Below are positions 8,012-16,721 of a stretch of DNA of 64,000 nucleotides, piece after piece (the stretch's first letter is position 1; every line of letters starts with the position of its first letter). Source of the stretch: Collinsella sp. AF23-2 (GTDB lineage Bacteria > Actinomycetota > Coriobacteriia > Coriobacteriales > Coriobacteriaceae). The notes under the pieces were generated by a model that worked only from the letters and a program-made list of their open reading frames with translations, was not told the DNA's origin and made no database searches. The stretch is taken from assembly GCF_003459245.1 (NCBI RefSeq), contig NZ_QRVG01000009.1:1-64000 (forward strand), read 5' to 3'. The translations under genes and the position numbers were made by a program.

Positions 8012-9394
8012 ATGAACCTGGGCAGCGAGAGCGAGACCGTCGAGTTCAAGAAGTCCACTGGCGAGCATAAAGAAGCACTGCAAGCCATCAGCGCCATGCT
8101 GAACAAGCACGGCCGCGGCGAGCTCTACTTCGGCGTGAAGGACAACGGCGATGTCATCGGCCAGGATGTCAGCGACGCAACGCTGCGCCAGGTGACGTCG
8201 TGGGTGTCCGACAAGATCGAGCCCGCGGTGTTCCCGACGGTCGAGTGCCTCGACGCCGATGATGGGCTGCGATACATCAAAATTGCCTTCTCAGGTGCCG
8301 ACGCCCCCTACTCCGCCGACGGACGCTACTTCACCCGCGTGGGGACTTCGAACAAAGCGCTGTCGGCCTCGGAGCTGAGCGCCATGGTCGTCAAGCGTGA
8401 GCGCGCCCGTAGCCCGTGGGACTCGCTGCCGTCCGGCAGGCCCGTCTCCGACGCCGACGAGCAGGCGGTGCGTGACTTCGTCGCGCGCGGCGGCAGGGCC
8501 GGACGCGTGGGCGGCGGGTTCGCCGGCGTGGAGGACACCTTGGCAAGGCTCGACCTCGTCGCGCCCGACGGCAGCCTAAGAAACGCCGCGGTGGAGCTGT
8601 TCTGCGAGGGATCCGACACCTACCCCAGGATGAAGCTGGGGCTTCTGGGCGGCAACACCAAGGCCAAGATCCTCGACCTGCGCCGCGAGAGCGGCACCAT
8701 GCTCAAGCTGCTCGACTTCGCCGAGTACTTCGTGACGTCGAACATCAGGCGCGAGTTCGTCATCGGCGAGACGGGCATGTACCGCAAGGAGATCCCCGAG
8801 ATCCCGGCCGAGGCCATCCGCGAGGCGGTTGCCAACGCGCTGTGCCACCGCGACTACACCACCGGCACCGCCGTCGAGGTCAACGTGTTCATGGACACCG
8901 TCCAGATCGTGAGCCCGGGCCTGTTCCCCGAGGGCGACTCGCCGCAAGAGCACCTAGACGGTACCGCGAGCGAGTTCGGCCTCCGAAACCCCGCGATCGC
9001 GCGCACCCTGTTCCGCGCCGGCGTCATCGAGCAGTACGGCACGGGCATACCGCGCATCAAGGAGGCCTGCGAGGCAGCCGGCGTGAGGTTCCGCTTCGAG
9101 CAGACCGTCAACAGCACCGTCGTCGTCTTCGAGCGTCCTGGGTTGCAGAAAGCGGCCTTCAGGAGAACCGCGGCCGACAACCGACCGCTCCTCAGCGAGC
9201 GCGAACGAGCAGCGATGGCAATTGCCGCCGCTCAGGGGAAAATCACGACCTCCGACCTCGCGCGGGAGTCCAATGTCGGTAGGAAAACGGCCTCGAAGAC
9301 TCTGAAAGACCTTGCCGGTCGAGGCCTGTTGGAATGGGTAGGGAAAAGCCCGAAAGACCCGCACCAGTTCTACAGGATGCCAAGCGAAGTTTGA
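8012..9394 (+). CDS. AlbA_2 / HATPase-type putative DNA-binding regulator
   Basis: This 460-residue protein is of the 'ATP-binding, putative transcriptional regulator' family. It has an N-terminal AlbA_2 (Schlafen-like AAA_4) domain (about 1-120, with SETVEFKKS at the start), a linker, and a GHKL-like ATPase segment around AIREAVANALCHRDYT (about 268-283). The GTGIPRI motif lies near residue 348 and a C-terminal winged helix at about 395-450. Such proteins occur in mobile regions and defence islands; their role is not settled. A TATAAT at 7969-7974 and GGGAAAGG before the ATG support this start. It is one of few plus-strand genes here, is GC-rich, and lies between two copies of a structured repeat. 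Confidence 0.85.
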   Translation: MNLGSESETVEFKKSTGEHKEALQAISAMLNKHGRGELYFGVKDNGDVIGQDVSDATLRQVTSWVSDKIEPAVFPTVECLDADDGLRYIKIAFSGADAPYSADGRYFTRVGTSNKALSASELSAMVVKRERARSPWDSLPSGRPVSDADEQAVRDFVARGGRAGRVGGGFAGVEDTLARLDLVAPDGSLRNAAVELFCEGSDTYPRMKLGLLGGNTKAKILDLRRESGTMLKLLDFAEYFVTSNIRREFVIGETGMYRKEIPEIPAEAIREAVANALCHRDYTTGTAVEVNVFMDTVQIVSPGLFPEGDSPQEHLDGTASEFGLRNPAIARTLFRAGVIEQYGTGIPRIKEACEAAGVRFRFEQTVNSTVVVFERPGLQKAAFRRTAADNRPLLSERERAAMAIAAAQGKITTSDLARESNVGRKTASKTLKDLAGRGLLEWVGKSPKDPHQFYRMPSEV

Positions 9395-9449
9395 GGCTGC
9401 AGGTCCTAGCCGGGAAACAGGCCCATTGCGTTTGCTGCCCTCCCCCTGC

Positions 9450-9506
9450 TGGGCACTACTGAGTAATCTACTGGGCACTGCTGAGTAATCTACTGAGTAG
9501 TGCCCA
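9450..9506. repeat. Two 22-bp direct repeats closed by an inverted arm
   Basis: TGGGCACT(A/G)CTGAGTAATC plus TAC occurs twice in tandem (from 9450 and 9472), and is followed by an arm AGTAGTGCCCA (9496-9506) that pairs with TGGGCACTACT (9450-9460). It lies in the gene-free stretch after the AlbA_2 gene. Function unknown. Confidence 0.7.
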
Positions 9507-9558
9507 AGCGCGAGTTGGCAAGTCCGCCGAAGCCCAGAGAAACGGCTCCGAAGAATAT

Positions 9559-9647
9559 ACTGACCGCTACTGACCGCTACTGACCGCTACTGACCGCTAC
9601 TGACCGCTACTGACCGCTACTGACCGCTACTGACCGCTACTGACCGC
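9559..9647. repeat. 10-bp tandem repeat, eight full TGACCGCTAC units
   Basis: Eight exact copies of TGACCGCTAC run from 9561 to 9640, followed by a partial TGACCGC. The copies are identical, which suggests recent slippage and probably length variation between strains. No coding frame passes through convincingly. The last unit runs straight into a strong hairpin. Confidence 0.95.
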
Positions 9648-9677
9648 GGCATTCGGCAGGCCCGCCGAATGCCGCGG
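9644..9677. repeat. Perfect 14-bp hairpin at the end of the tandem array
   Basis: CCGCGGCATTCGGC (9644-9657) pairs perfectly with 9664-9677 across a six-base loop. No T-run follows on either strand, so it is not a classic terminator, although it could end transcription of the AlbA_2 gene or bind a protein. Confidence 0.8.
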
Positions 9678-9869
9678 TCTCCCGAGACTAGCAGAGCCGC
9701 CCTTATTGTTAGCGCTGCCGAAGCAAGCCCTACTTCAGCAGCAACTTGAATTTTCGTGCGATGAGCCTCCCCGGAGCCAAGAGCCTTTTGCCCTAATCAC
9801 AACACCGCAATTCAAGCACCGCAGAAAACTCCATTAGCGATGAACCAGCCACTTGAAGACGTGATCAAG

Positions 9870-10067
9870 GTGCGGCAAGGGGTCAAATTCGGAGGTGCGG
9901 GGAAAATCGAAGAAATGCTAACCAGGCCCCAGTTTTCGCTTCCGCGAACTGCGGTTTTGGTGCTAAAAATCGCGTTGTGCTCGAAGGTTCTCGATTTTCC
10001 CCGCACTTCCGTAATTACATCCTTGGATCGAGAGTACAGGCAACAATGACGTCATCCGCGATAGCAC
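9870..10067. repeat. Structured ~200-bp interspersed repeat, copy 2
   Basis: This is the second copy of the 7626-7828 repeat. Here the long-range stem is 20 bp (9892-9911 with 9991-10010); the single difference would still form a G-U pair in RNA, a sign that structure matters. The inner GCGGTTTT hairpin is also kept. The surrounding 9395-10234 contains no supported gene, only repeats and hairpins. Confidence 0.75.
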
Positions 10068-10158
10068 CCAACAGTCACGGACGTACAAAAGGCCGTTGCC
10101 GGAAGCCTCCATACAACGACTCTTCTTTGCGCGCGCCACGCTCGCAATGCTCCATTAA

Positions 10159-10221
10159 ATGTAACTAATTGATTTGCTATATACCATTCATAATGGCACA
10201 TAGCAAATCAATTAGTTACAT
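10159..10221. repeat. Perfect 22-bp inverted repeat with inner palindrome
   Basis: The arms 10159-10180 and 10200-10221 are perfectly complementary (core ACTAATTGATTTGCTAT). The 19-base centre itself holds CCATT-cat-AATGG. The AT-rich palindrome ends 13 bases before a small ORF with a good ribosome site. It could be an operator, a recombination or attachment site, or the terminator-like fold of a leader. Confidence 0.85.
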
Positions 10222-10234
10222 GTGGAGGCAGAAC

Positions 10235-10336
10235 ATGAGGGAGTACGTCGAGAAGCAGCTGCACACTAGAGTCGATTGCGAGCCCAACGACGCCTCGGAA
10301 ATAACGACGCAAAACTCTTTCCGAAAGTGTAGGTGA
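10235..10336 (+). CDS. Possible 33-residue leader peptide or truncated gene start
   Basis: The ORF has the product start MREYVEKQLHTRVDCEPND, an ATG and GTGGAGG six bases upstream, one of the best ribosome sites in the area. It stops six bases before ATG 10342 of the next gene, so the two would be coupled. No family is recognised. It may be a leader peptide or the leftover start of a replaced gene. Confidence 0.35.
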   Translation: MREYVEKQLHTRVDCEPNDASEITTQNSFRKCR

Positions 10337-10341
10337 GCGAA

Positions 10342-11670
10342 ATGGCGACTCATGCATACGATGACCTTTATTCTTATCTAGCCGCATTCAAGAACAGCTC
10401 TCTTGCCGAAATAATTGCGTACCTAGAAGAACTGGGGCAAAGGAGGTTCGACGCCTTTATTAGGGGCCTTGCACCCCTTATCCCAATCGAAAAAATCGAA
10501 AATCAATCCCTGTTCAATTTTTCTGTTGACTCCACCCTTGAAGGAGGCAAATTCCCCTGCACTGACTATGCCTGTCGAGAGCAAAACATTTACCATTTGG
10601 CAAAGTTCTCAGCATTGTATGCAGATAAAACACTGATTCATTGCCCTATAGAATCGGCATTCGAAATGGGGCACGATGATTATGCCTCAGTCGATGAACT
10701 TGCATTCGGGATCTATTTGACCATGCGAGTCGAAGACATAGTCAAAGCTGGAATACTCGGATTTTCGAGCAATTACATTCCTCTTTGCAAAGATTGCCTA
10801 GCGCGACAAATCGAAAGAGAATCAAAAGCAAAAGGATTGATATCGAGTTATTGGGATGAACTCGTACGACAATTCTGTTCCTCTACCTCGTGCACTTTAA
10901 AACAAGCACCAGATGGGAATCTGTGTGTAGCGATTGAGGGAATGGATGCATATGGGTCCCATGATGAGATGGATGTCGATTTCCTGGTAATCCCGTCTGA
11001 ATACGAATCGCTCTATGCAAGCCAAGGCGAAACGCGATTGGATAGAGACATGCTGGAGAAAGGCGGCATCTCGACTATCCTACTGCCTTTGTTGGACGAT
11101 TGCTTTCAAGCCCTCGTCAATCCCTATTTTTCGAATAGCTCGTATTTAACCACTCGTCCAGCTCAGATTGAGTTCCTCGAGTCCGCAACTTCCACCCTTT
11201 ATCCTCGAAAAGATCAGACCATACCCATTCGCCGGTTATCTTGCCCCCTCCCCATTGCTGAAAATGCAACGTTGCGTAGCATCCTTGATTGCCGCATTAG
11301 AAACGAAGAGTCGTTTCTTGTGTTTAGGGATACCTTGTCCAAAGGCCTGAGCGAAAGGCCCATCGACACCTCGACATTAGCTGACCTGAAGAACGACCTA
11401 ATAGAGCCCGAGCTTCACAAGATATCTTTAGTGATGAAAAACGAGCGATCCCGATTAGTCACCTCCGCAGGCATTGAAGCCGCTATCGGAATTGCGAGCT
11501 TTACATTGGGGCAATACGGAATCGCATCACCTTCTGATGCCATGGCCTTCCTCGGGGCTGCCGGCATAGGGGCCGTTGCATCTCAATCCGCAGATTTCTT
11601 GCGAGAAGCCAAGGCAAAAGAGAACCCCATGTATTTCCTCTGGAAGCTCAATAGAAACAACCGTCTGTAA
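10342..11670 (+). CDS. Unknown 442-residue protein with C-terminal hydrophobic segments
   Basis: I do not recognise a named family. The protein is mainly soluble with a cysteine-rich middle: CTDYAC near residue 75 and CKDC near 154 suggest metal binding. It ends with glycine/alanine-rich hydrophobic stretches around residues 380-420 (AAIGIASFTLGQYGIA and AFLGAAGIGAVA) that could be membrane helices. The ATG at 10342 has AGGTGAG seven bases upstream and is preferred to GTG 10333. It is AT-richer than the neighbouring AlbA_2 gene, so probably acquired separately. Its position among defence-type genes suggests, but does not prove, a defence or conflict role. Confidence 0.7.
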   Translation: MATHAYDDLYSYLAAFKNSSLAEIIAYLEELGQRRFDAFIRGLAPLIPIEKIENQSLFNFSVDSTLEGGKFPCTDYACREQNIYHLAKFSALYADKTLIHCPIESAFEMGHDDYASVDELAFGIYLTMRVEDIVKAGILGFSSNYIPLCKDCLARQIERESKAKGLISSYWDELVRQFCSSTSCTLKQAPDGNLCVAIEGMDAYGSHDEMDVDFLVIPSEYESLYASQGETRLDRDMLEKGGISTILLPLLDDCFQALVNPYFSNSSYLTTRPAQIEFLESATSTLYPRKDQTIPIRRLSCPLPIAENATLRSILDCRIRNEESFLVFRDTLSKGLSERPIDTSTLADLKNDLIEPELHKISLVMKNERSRLVTSAGIEAAIGIASFTLGQYGIASPSDAMAFLGAAGIGAVASQSADFLREAKAKENPMYFLWKLNRNNRL

Positions 11671-11747
11671 CCTAAGGGGCAGAACACCGCAGTCGCCGAG
11701 CATATCTCGATCATTAAATAAAGGCAGCACTAGAAAGGATGCGAATC

Positions 11748-11870
11748 GTGAAGAACCGATTCCCTTTCCGAATGCCTAATGCAGTAAAAATCACTGGTAG
11801 ATCCGAGCAGTTTAACCAAGACGACAAGAGCGCGCTCAGATTGTTGTCTGCAGTAGCTAGCCAAGTATAG
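11748..11870 (+). CDS. Possible 40-residue basic peptide
   Basis: A GTG start with GAAAGGA eight bases upstream follows the 442-residue gene by 77 bp. The product (VKNRFPFRMPNAVKITGRSE onward) is basic and matches nothing I know. Its end overlaps the end of the opposing gene by 14 bp. The good ribosome site is the only support. Confidence 0.3.
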   Translation: MKNRFPFRMPNAVKITGRSEQFNQDDKSALRLLSAVASQV

Positions 11871-12561
11871 ATACCATCCTGTTTCCAAATTCGGTCCTAC
11901 GATAAACCCTTTCTTCTTTCTCAATTTCGTCGGGATCGTCGAAGATGAGCGTCGTATCTACTACGTCCCACTGCTGCCGATGGATATCCTCAATCAGCAA
12001 TCCCAGCCCGGTTAATCGAAGAAGAACTTCTGCATCTCTGCCTCTGAGCGTCTGAAAAGTTTCCTTTTCTCGAAGCATTTCGTAGTCTCCAGGTAGAAAT
12101 CTGTCCAAAGTCTCTGCAAACAAACGAAGATCGTCCCAGCTAATTTCTTTATCTAGGTAGGCCTCATAAATCTTTGCTAGTCGCCGCGCTTTGTCCTCCT
12201 CAATGTATCTTTCGAGCAGGATAAGCAGGTACTCAATATCGCGCTTCCTATTTGACTCTTCAAAGTATTGCTTGTACTTGTTCCATGAGCCATTTTCAAA
12301 AGAGTCGCGGTTGAACTCATCGAGGAAACACGCATACTTCTTCAGCAGATGCGCATTGTGGATATTGTTTCCGATTTTGTAGATGCTCACTAGGCTTGAG
12401 ATGACGGGGATGTCCTTCAAGAACTCGTTTTGGAGAATTTCGTCCAGGCCAACCTCTGCGATATTCGAAATAAGTTCGAGAGAGTCGCTGCAAATAGTCG
12501 GCCTTGCGTCGTCTTGCAAGCGCGATAGACCGGCCTTAGTTGATTCCTCTGCGTTTACCAT
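11857..12561 (-). CDS. Unknown 234-residue protein, 'DIPVISSLVSIYK' type
   Basis: This is a hypothetical protein. Its central segment LKDIPVISSLVSIYKIGNNI followed by LLKKYACFLDEF resembles a group of uncharacterised proteins commonly seen in accessory regions, in which a short hydrophobic hairpin precedes helical repeats; this is from memory and untested. The rest is charged and helical. ATG 12561 has AAAGG seven bases upstream, which fits better than ATG 12576, which has none. A TGCCA-gttt-TGGCA palindrome lies just upstream of the start. Codon use is AT-rich, like its neighbours. Confidence 0.65.
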   Translation of the reverse strand: MVNAEESTKAGLSRLQDDARPTICSDSLELISNIAEVGLDEILQNEFLKDIPVISSLVSIYKIGNNIHNAHLLKKYACFLDEFNRDSFENGSWNKYKQYFEESNRKRDIEYLLILLERYIEEDKARRLAKIYEAYLDKEISWDDLRLFAETLDRFLPGDYEMLREKETFQTLRGRDAEVLLRLTGLGLLIEDIHRQQWDVVDTTLIFDDPDEIEKEERVYRRTEFGNRMVSILG

Positions 12562-12583
12562 AAGATTACCTTTCATAATAATT

Positions 12584-12597
12584 TGCCAGTTTTGGCA
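12584..12597 (-). promoter_or_regulatory. Operator-like palindrome TGCCA-N4-TGGCA
   Basis: A 5+5 bp inverted repeat sits 23-36 bases upstream of ATG 12561, where a repressor would block initiation. No matching site was seen elsewhere, so this is only a candidate. Confidence 0.35.
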
Positions 12598-12635
12598 TGC
12601 GTTTGCAGCGCCGCTTTTCTGAAAGTGGCTCCAAT

Positions 12636-12971
12636 TTAAATGCCATCCCCCGAATAGGCGCTCAGGTTCGATTCAACAAGTGCATTGGTTGAAAAGAGCT
12701 TTAGACCCCCTTCGCGGTAGAAGTCGCCTGTGCAGAGCAACCAAATCATCTTGTCGAGCTTGCAGGCAGTGGACTCGGGGTCCACGCCGCCCTTCCGCGC
12801 CGCGCGCGCGGCTTCGAAATGGCAACGAGCCACTTCGGCCTCGCTGTCAGTGGTAGCGTAAAACTGAACAGTATTCAGCTGGCCGTTGACACAAACATCG
12901 ACGAGTGGCTGCTGAACAAGCTCGACGACCTGATCAGGGCGATGCAGCTCGAGCTCATGGAGCTGCACCAC
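12636..12971 (-). CDS. Hypothetical 111-residue protein, possibly a gene remnant
   Basis: A GTG-started frame with GAGG seven bases upstream. The second half (KLDKMIWLLCTGDFYREGG onward) looks protein-like and the first half less so. The opposite strand also has a plausible frame (12819-13019, ending ELMELHHGSSSTVFCTQC), so at most one is real. It may be the tail of a deleted gene. No family recognised. Confidence 0.35.
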   Translation of the reverse strand: MVQLHELELHRPDQVVELVQQPLVDVCVNGQLNTVQFYATTDSEAEVARCHFEAARAARKGGVDPESTACKLDKMIWLLCTGDFYREGGLKLFSTNALVESNLSAYSGDGI

Positions 12972-13064
12972 GGTTCGTCCTCGACTGTCTTCTGCACGCA
13001 GTGCAGGTCGAAGGGCTAGGCAGGAGCCCCCGAGGCTTTTCCTAATTCTAGGTGTTAAAGTCGA

Positions 13065-16000
13065 TTACTGCCTGCCGTGGAATAGCCTCCACTTTTCGTC
13101 TTCGATGTCTCTTTCAATTGAAGACCTCACTTTTAACAGCCATTCTCTGTGTTTTAAATATTCAACACCTGCGGGCAGCTGAGCAGCAATCGATTCAATC
13201 GCCTCAATCTCCTTGAGCTTTGCTGGAATAAAGCCTTTTTCTGGAGACCCGCTCATTGAAGATCGACGGAGATCCAAATCGTTGATCGATATCCCGTCTT
13301 TATCGAGCGACAGAATGAGGGTGATAGCCCTGACCCTCGCCTCGTCATTGCAATCGGACAAGGCCCAGCTAATTCTATCGAGACTATTTGCGTCGGCGAT
13401 CCTTTCGCGGATGATATATTCCAGGCGCTCCCAAAAAATATCGCTCGAGAGCGCATTTGCGTCACGAACGGGAAACAAAGCGGCTATTTCAAACCTACCG
13501 AGTGGTTCGCTCAGCACTTCATCGATCAATGCTTTCAGCAGATTCCAAGCACGATTGTCCTGGACGGTCCAAAACGAGCTGATTCTTCGCAGGAGATCGT
13601 GCCTTTGTCGGTAGTCGAGGCTGGCAGCGTATTCCAAAAAACGGTCAATCATTGAACTGTCAAGGCGTAAAAGGCAGCGTAGGAAAGCGAGGTTATAGTC
13701 GAAAGAAGGGCGTCCTTCAAGTGCGAGAAAATACAGGTTGATAGCCGGTAAGGGATTGGATCCGAAGTACGAATCTAGAGCGGAGACGCGCTTTTCGTCT
13801 CCGCAGTTGCCGAAAAACCGCCAAACCCCATCATTGTGAGTGCGTTCGGAAAACCTAGAAGCATATTTGAGGATATAGCCAGGATGCTTTGGCTCGACTA
13901 TCTCCAAATCTTCCAAGCAGAGATGCGTTCTGCCGTCATCGAGTCTTGCGAGGATCTCGTCGAGCTCCTCCTTGTCGGGCCCGTTCTTTATTGCTAGCAA
14001 ATCAAGATAGTCAAACAGGGCCGGATGGTCACTCACGTCGATCACCGCGCCCAGCTCGTTTCTAAGGACCTTCCTGCCGATGGTTTCAGCAAGATGGTCA
14101 AGTGCTTCGTACGGGACGGGGATCGTCGAGGGCGACGAAGCGATATTGCGTGCGATTATGCTTGAGGCAGTATCTGGGGTCCTTTTGGCGATTTCCAGAA
14201 GGACTTTTCCGATAGCCCTGCCCGACTCCCACTCTTTATCGGAAATCTCATAATCTTCGGCTAGCTTTCCCAGGGCTTCGGTCAGTCGTTCTAGCGGTAA
14301 CTCTTCCGCGGATATCCTCGGTTCTTTCTCTACGAGAGACTCGGAGTTCTCCAGGCCAAGTGCGTCGAATGTGCTCTGGCGGAACCCATCGAGGCTCAGA
14401 GGGGGATTCTGCGCGCATGTTTCGTAAATCTGGTTGATGCTTAAGCTGCATGAGAGATCGATTGTCGAGTCTTCGCTTATATATTTGGGGAATAGATCTT
14501 CGATCATCGAGAGCACCGAATGCATGTTTTCTGCATGCTCCGCTTCAGGTTCTTTGCCATAGAACGAGAAGTGCTGCCGAAAGGTGGATCTAACTTGCCT
14601 GCTGAATTCGGTTTCGACTAGAACGGAGAGCGCCCGGAAGCAATGGGCGTGGAGCTCGGCCAGCTCTGATGTGAAATTAAAGATCAGGGTGTTGTATGTG
14701 TACGTTATGCCGTTTTGCCGAACGCGCTGGACCCTTGAAGAGAGGTATGAACTCGTCAAGACGATCAGACATGCTGCAACATTGCGGGAATGCGATTGTT
14801 GATATTTTTGAGCGAGGGCATCGAGTTTGCTGTTTTCCAAATCGAATCCCGTACGATCGAAATCGTAAGCGAAAGCGCCGTCTTGCCCGCATGCCCAGTT
14901 GTACTCGGCCGCCCGCTCTGTGCCTCTTTCTACACACTTCACGAACAACTCGGAGGCTGTTTGCGAATACTCGCTCGAGTTCATCAGGGATACGGAAATA
15001 TGCAGGGGCATAGATCCGTCCGATGTCGAATTCATGCCGAGAATTTCTTCCGATACGTCAGCGCAAGCAGCACTTTCGATGCGGTTTGAGGCAAAGGCGA
15101 GCGCCTGTACGGGGAGGAGTTGATTGAATGTGATTATGAACTGATCGGCAATTCGCTCATCCCGATTCTTTATTTCATCCCAAGCTTTCTCGCATTCCCT
15201 TCGAAGATAGTCATACACGCTCGCACTTCCGCATACTTCAGCCATTGACTTGGCGGCTTTGAGATACGGCGCGTTCGGCATTTCTGCGGTATGCAGAATG
15301 AAATCTGCAAAACTGCCGTTCCCTTCTTTTGCGAAGTGGCGGCATATCAAGAAGTCGCGAAGATTCTGCTCTTCCATCCTTATGGCTAGCACGCCACCGG
15401 CTGAGGTAAGGATCGTGACGATTTCCTGGTCGTTCAATCTGGATGCAAAATCCCGAATCTCGGCGTCGTCGTACCCCAAGCCCAAGAGATCCTCATAACA
15501 AGGGTCTCCTTCAATAAGATCGCAGCAGTCGTAGATTGCAAGGATCTCTGCGAGACGTTGCTCTCTGCTGGAGTACCCAGCTAAGGCGGAATTCATATAG
15601 ATGTTCAGAAGATCGTATGGCTCTTGGATGGCTTCGAAATTGCCGTCTGCTATGGGGCTTGCTGCCATGATAGCCAAGCGCAGGTTTCCGTTTGCGATTG
15701 CCGATACTCTCTCCCTCAGTGCTATGTTTTTTATGTTGTATTCGGTCTCGAGTATCGCTTCTATATTTTCCGCGGTTAGAGGCTCCAGCTCTATTTCTCT
15801 GAAATTTAGATAACTGCCGATTTTTGCGGTCAACTCGCTTCGGTGCATCTTCCTGCAGGTGAGGACAATCTTTAGCTTTTTGTTTTCCAAACAGATTCCC
15901 AGCAAGTGCTCAAGTGACAGGTTGCCGTTTGCATCATCGACTAGAAGGATAATGTTTTCCGACTCCGACAAAATCAGCTCGATATCATCGTCGAGATGCG

Positions 16001-16721
16001 ATGAATACCTAGAGTCCAAGATAAGAAGATCCCAGTGATGCCGTTTGCTGAATGAGAGGCATGCGTCGAGGGCGATCTTGGTTTTCCCCGATCCAGACTG
16101 CCCCTGAATCACCACTGCCTTGTTTTGCTCTATCGATTCGACGATGACTGAAAACTCGGAATCCCTGTGCATGAGGAGCTTCGACAGGTCGGTTGAGAAA
16201 CGGTCGTTCAGGCTTCGCTCGATGAAGCGGTCTGGGGCGATGAATGATCCCTTTCCGAGTGGAACGCCCAATACCGTATGCGCTAGCGCAGGGTATTTTC
16301 CATCAAGGTCGCTCGCAATTGTCTCTGGCCCGATTATTTCTATCCGTGGATCGATGGCACGGACCTCCTCGAGTACCAGAGGTGAAAGGCGAAAGTATGT
16401 GTGGCACAGGATGATTCGATCTATGAGTTGCGGATTGATTCCGGTTTTGCTCCTGTCGAGGCAGTCTTTAGCATCATTTAGCAGCTTATTGCGGATGTCG
16501 GAATTAGAGGTTGTGTATGCCGCGAAGAGGTAGTGTCCATTCTCTCCTACGGAGTACATGTCTGGCACTCCGGTCGTGGTTTTATCCGTGCCGCATTGGG
16601 ATCCTAATTCAATGATGTTGTTAAGCGAATATCTCCTATATAGATACTGATTTGCTAGTGTTTGAAAACGCCCGCCTTCGATCTGCCTTAGCTCTTCTTG
16701 GATCTGATTTATTTGGGACAT
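13065..16721 (-). CDS. Nuclease-like domain fused to a STAND-type NTPase (1218 aa), putative defence protein
   Basis: The N-terminal 130 residues resemble the restriction-endonuclease-like domain that heads many STAND defence proteins: GGRFQTLANQYLYRRY, then GVPDMYSV...HYLFAAYTT at 51-71, where the PD-(D/E)xK motif would sit. An NTPase follows, with Walker A GQSGSGKT (207-214) and Walker B IILLVDDA (257-264). About 800 residues of helical, repeat-like sequence complete it, probably the sensor. The arrangement effector-NTPase-sensor is that of antiviral STAND (Avs-type) proteins. It is a single gene with AT-rich composition. The family level is good; the specific target is unknown. The usual acidic nuclease residue appears replaced (FAAYTT rather than an ExT-type motif), so nuclease activity is uncertain. 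Confidence 0.8.
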   Translation of the reverse strand: MSQINQIQEELRQIEGGRFQTLANQYLYRRYSLNNIIELGSQCGTDKTTTGVPDMYSVGENGHYLFAAYTTSNSDIRNKLLNDAKDCLDRSKTGINPQLIDRIILCHTYFRLSPLVLEEVRAIDPRIEIIGPETIASDLDGKYPALAHTVLGVPLGKGSFIAPDRFIERSLNDRFSTDLSKLLMHRDSEFSVIVESIEQNKAVVIQGQSGSGKTKIALDACLSFSKRHHWDLLILDSRYSSHLDDDIELILSESENIILLVDDANGNLSLEHLLGICLENKKLKIVLTCRKMHRSELTAKIGSYLNFREIELEPLTAENIEAILETEYNIKNIALRERVSAIANGNLRLAIMAASPIADGNFEAIQEPYDLLNIYMNSALAGYSSREQRLAEILAIYDCCDLIEGDPCYEDLLGLGYDDAEIRDFASRLNDQEIVTILTSAGGVLAIRMEEQNLRDFLICRHFAKEGNGSFADFILHTAEMPNAPYLKAAKSMAEVCGSASVYDYLRRECEKAWDEIKNRDERIADQFIITFNQLLPVQALAFASNRIESAACADVSEEILGMNSTSDGSMPLHISVSLMNSSEYSQTASELFVKCVERGTERAAEYNWACGQDGAFAYDFDRTGFDLENSKLDALAQKYQQSHSRNVAACLIVLTSSYLSSRVQRVRQNGITYTYNTLIFNFTSELAELHAHCFRALSVLVETEFSRQVRSTFRQHFSFYGKEPEAEHAENMHSVLSMIEDLFPKYISEDSTIDLSCSLSINQIYETCAQNPPLSLDGFRQSTFDALGLENSESLVEKEPRISAEELPLERLTEALGKLAEDYEISDKEWESGRAIGKVLLEIAKRTPDTASSIIARNIASSPSTIPVPYEALDHLAETIGRKVLRNELGAVIDVSDHPALFDYLDLLAIKNGPDKEELDEILARLDDGRTHLCLEDLEIVEPKHPGYILKYASRFSERTHNDGVWRFFGNCGDEKRVSALDSYFGSNPLPAINLYFLALEGRPSFDYNLAFLRCLLRLDSSMIDRFLEYAASLDYRQRHDLLRRISSFWTVQDNRAWNLLKALIDEVLSEPLGRFEIAALFPVRDANALSSDIFWERLEYIIRERIADANSLDRISWALSDCNDEARVRAITLILSLDKDGISINDLDLRRSSMSGSPEKGFIPAKLKEIEAIESIAAQLPAGVEYLKHREWLLKVRSSIERDIEDEKWRLFHGRQ

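Noticed and set aside
9561..9647. CRISPR array
   Set aside because: The 10-bp units are directly adjacent with no spacers and no cas genes are nearby.
12819..13019. 66-residue plus-strand ORF
   Set aside because: Parts look helical, but there is no ribosome site and it overlaps the slightly better supported minus-strand frame; at most one is real.
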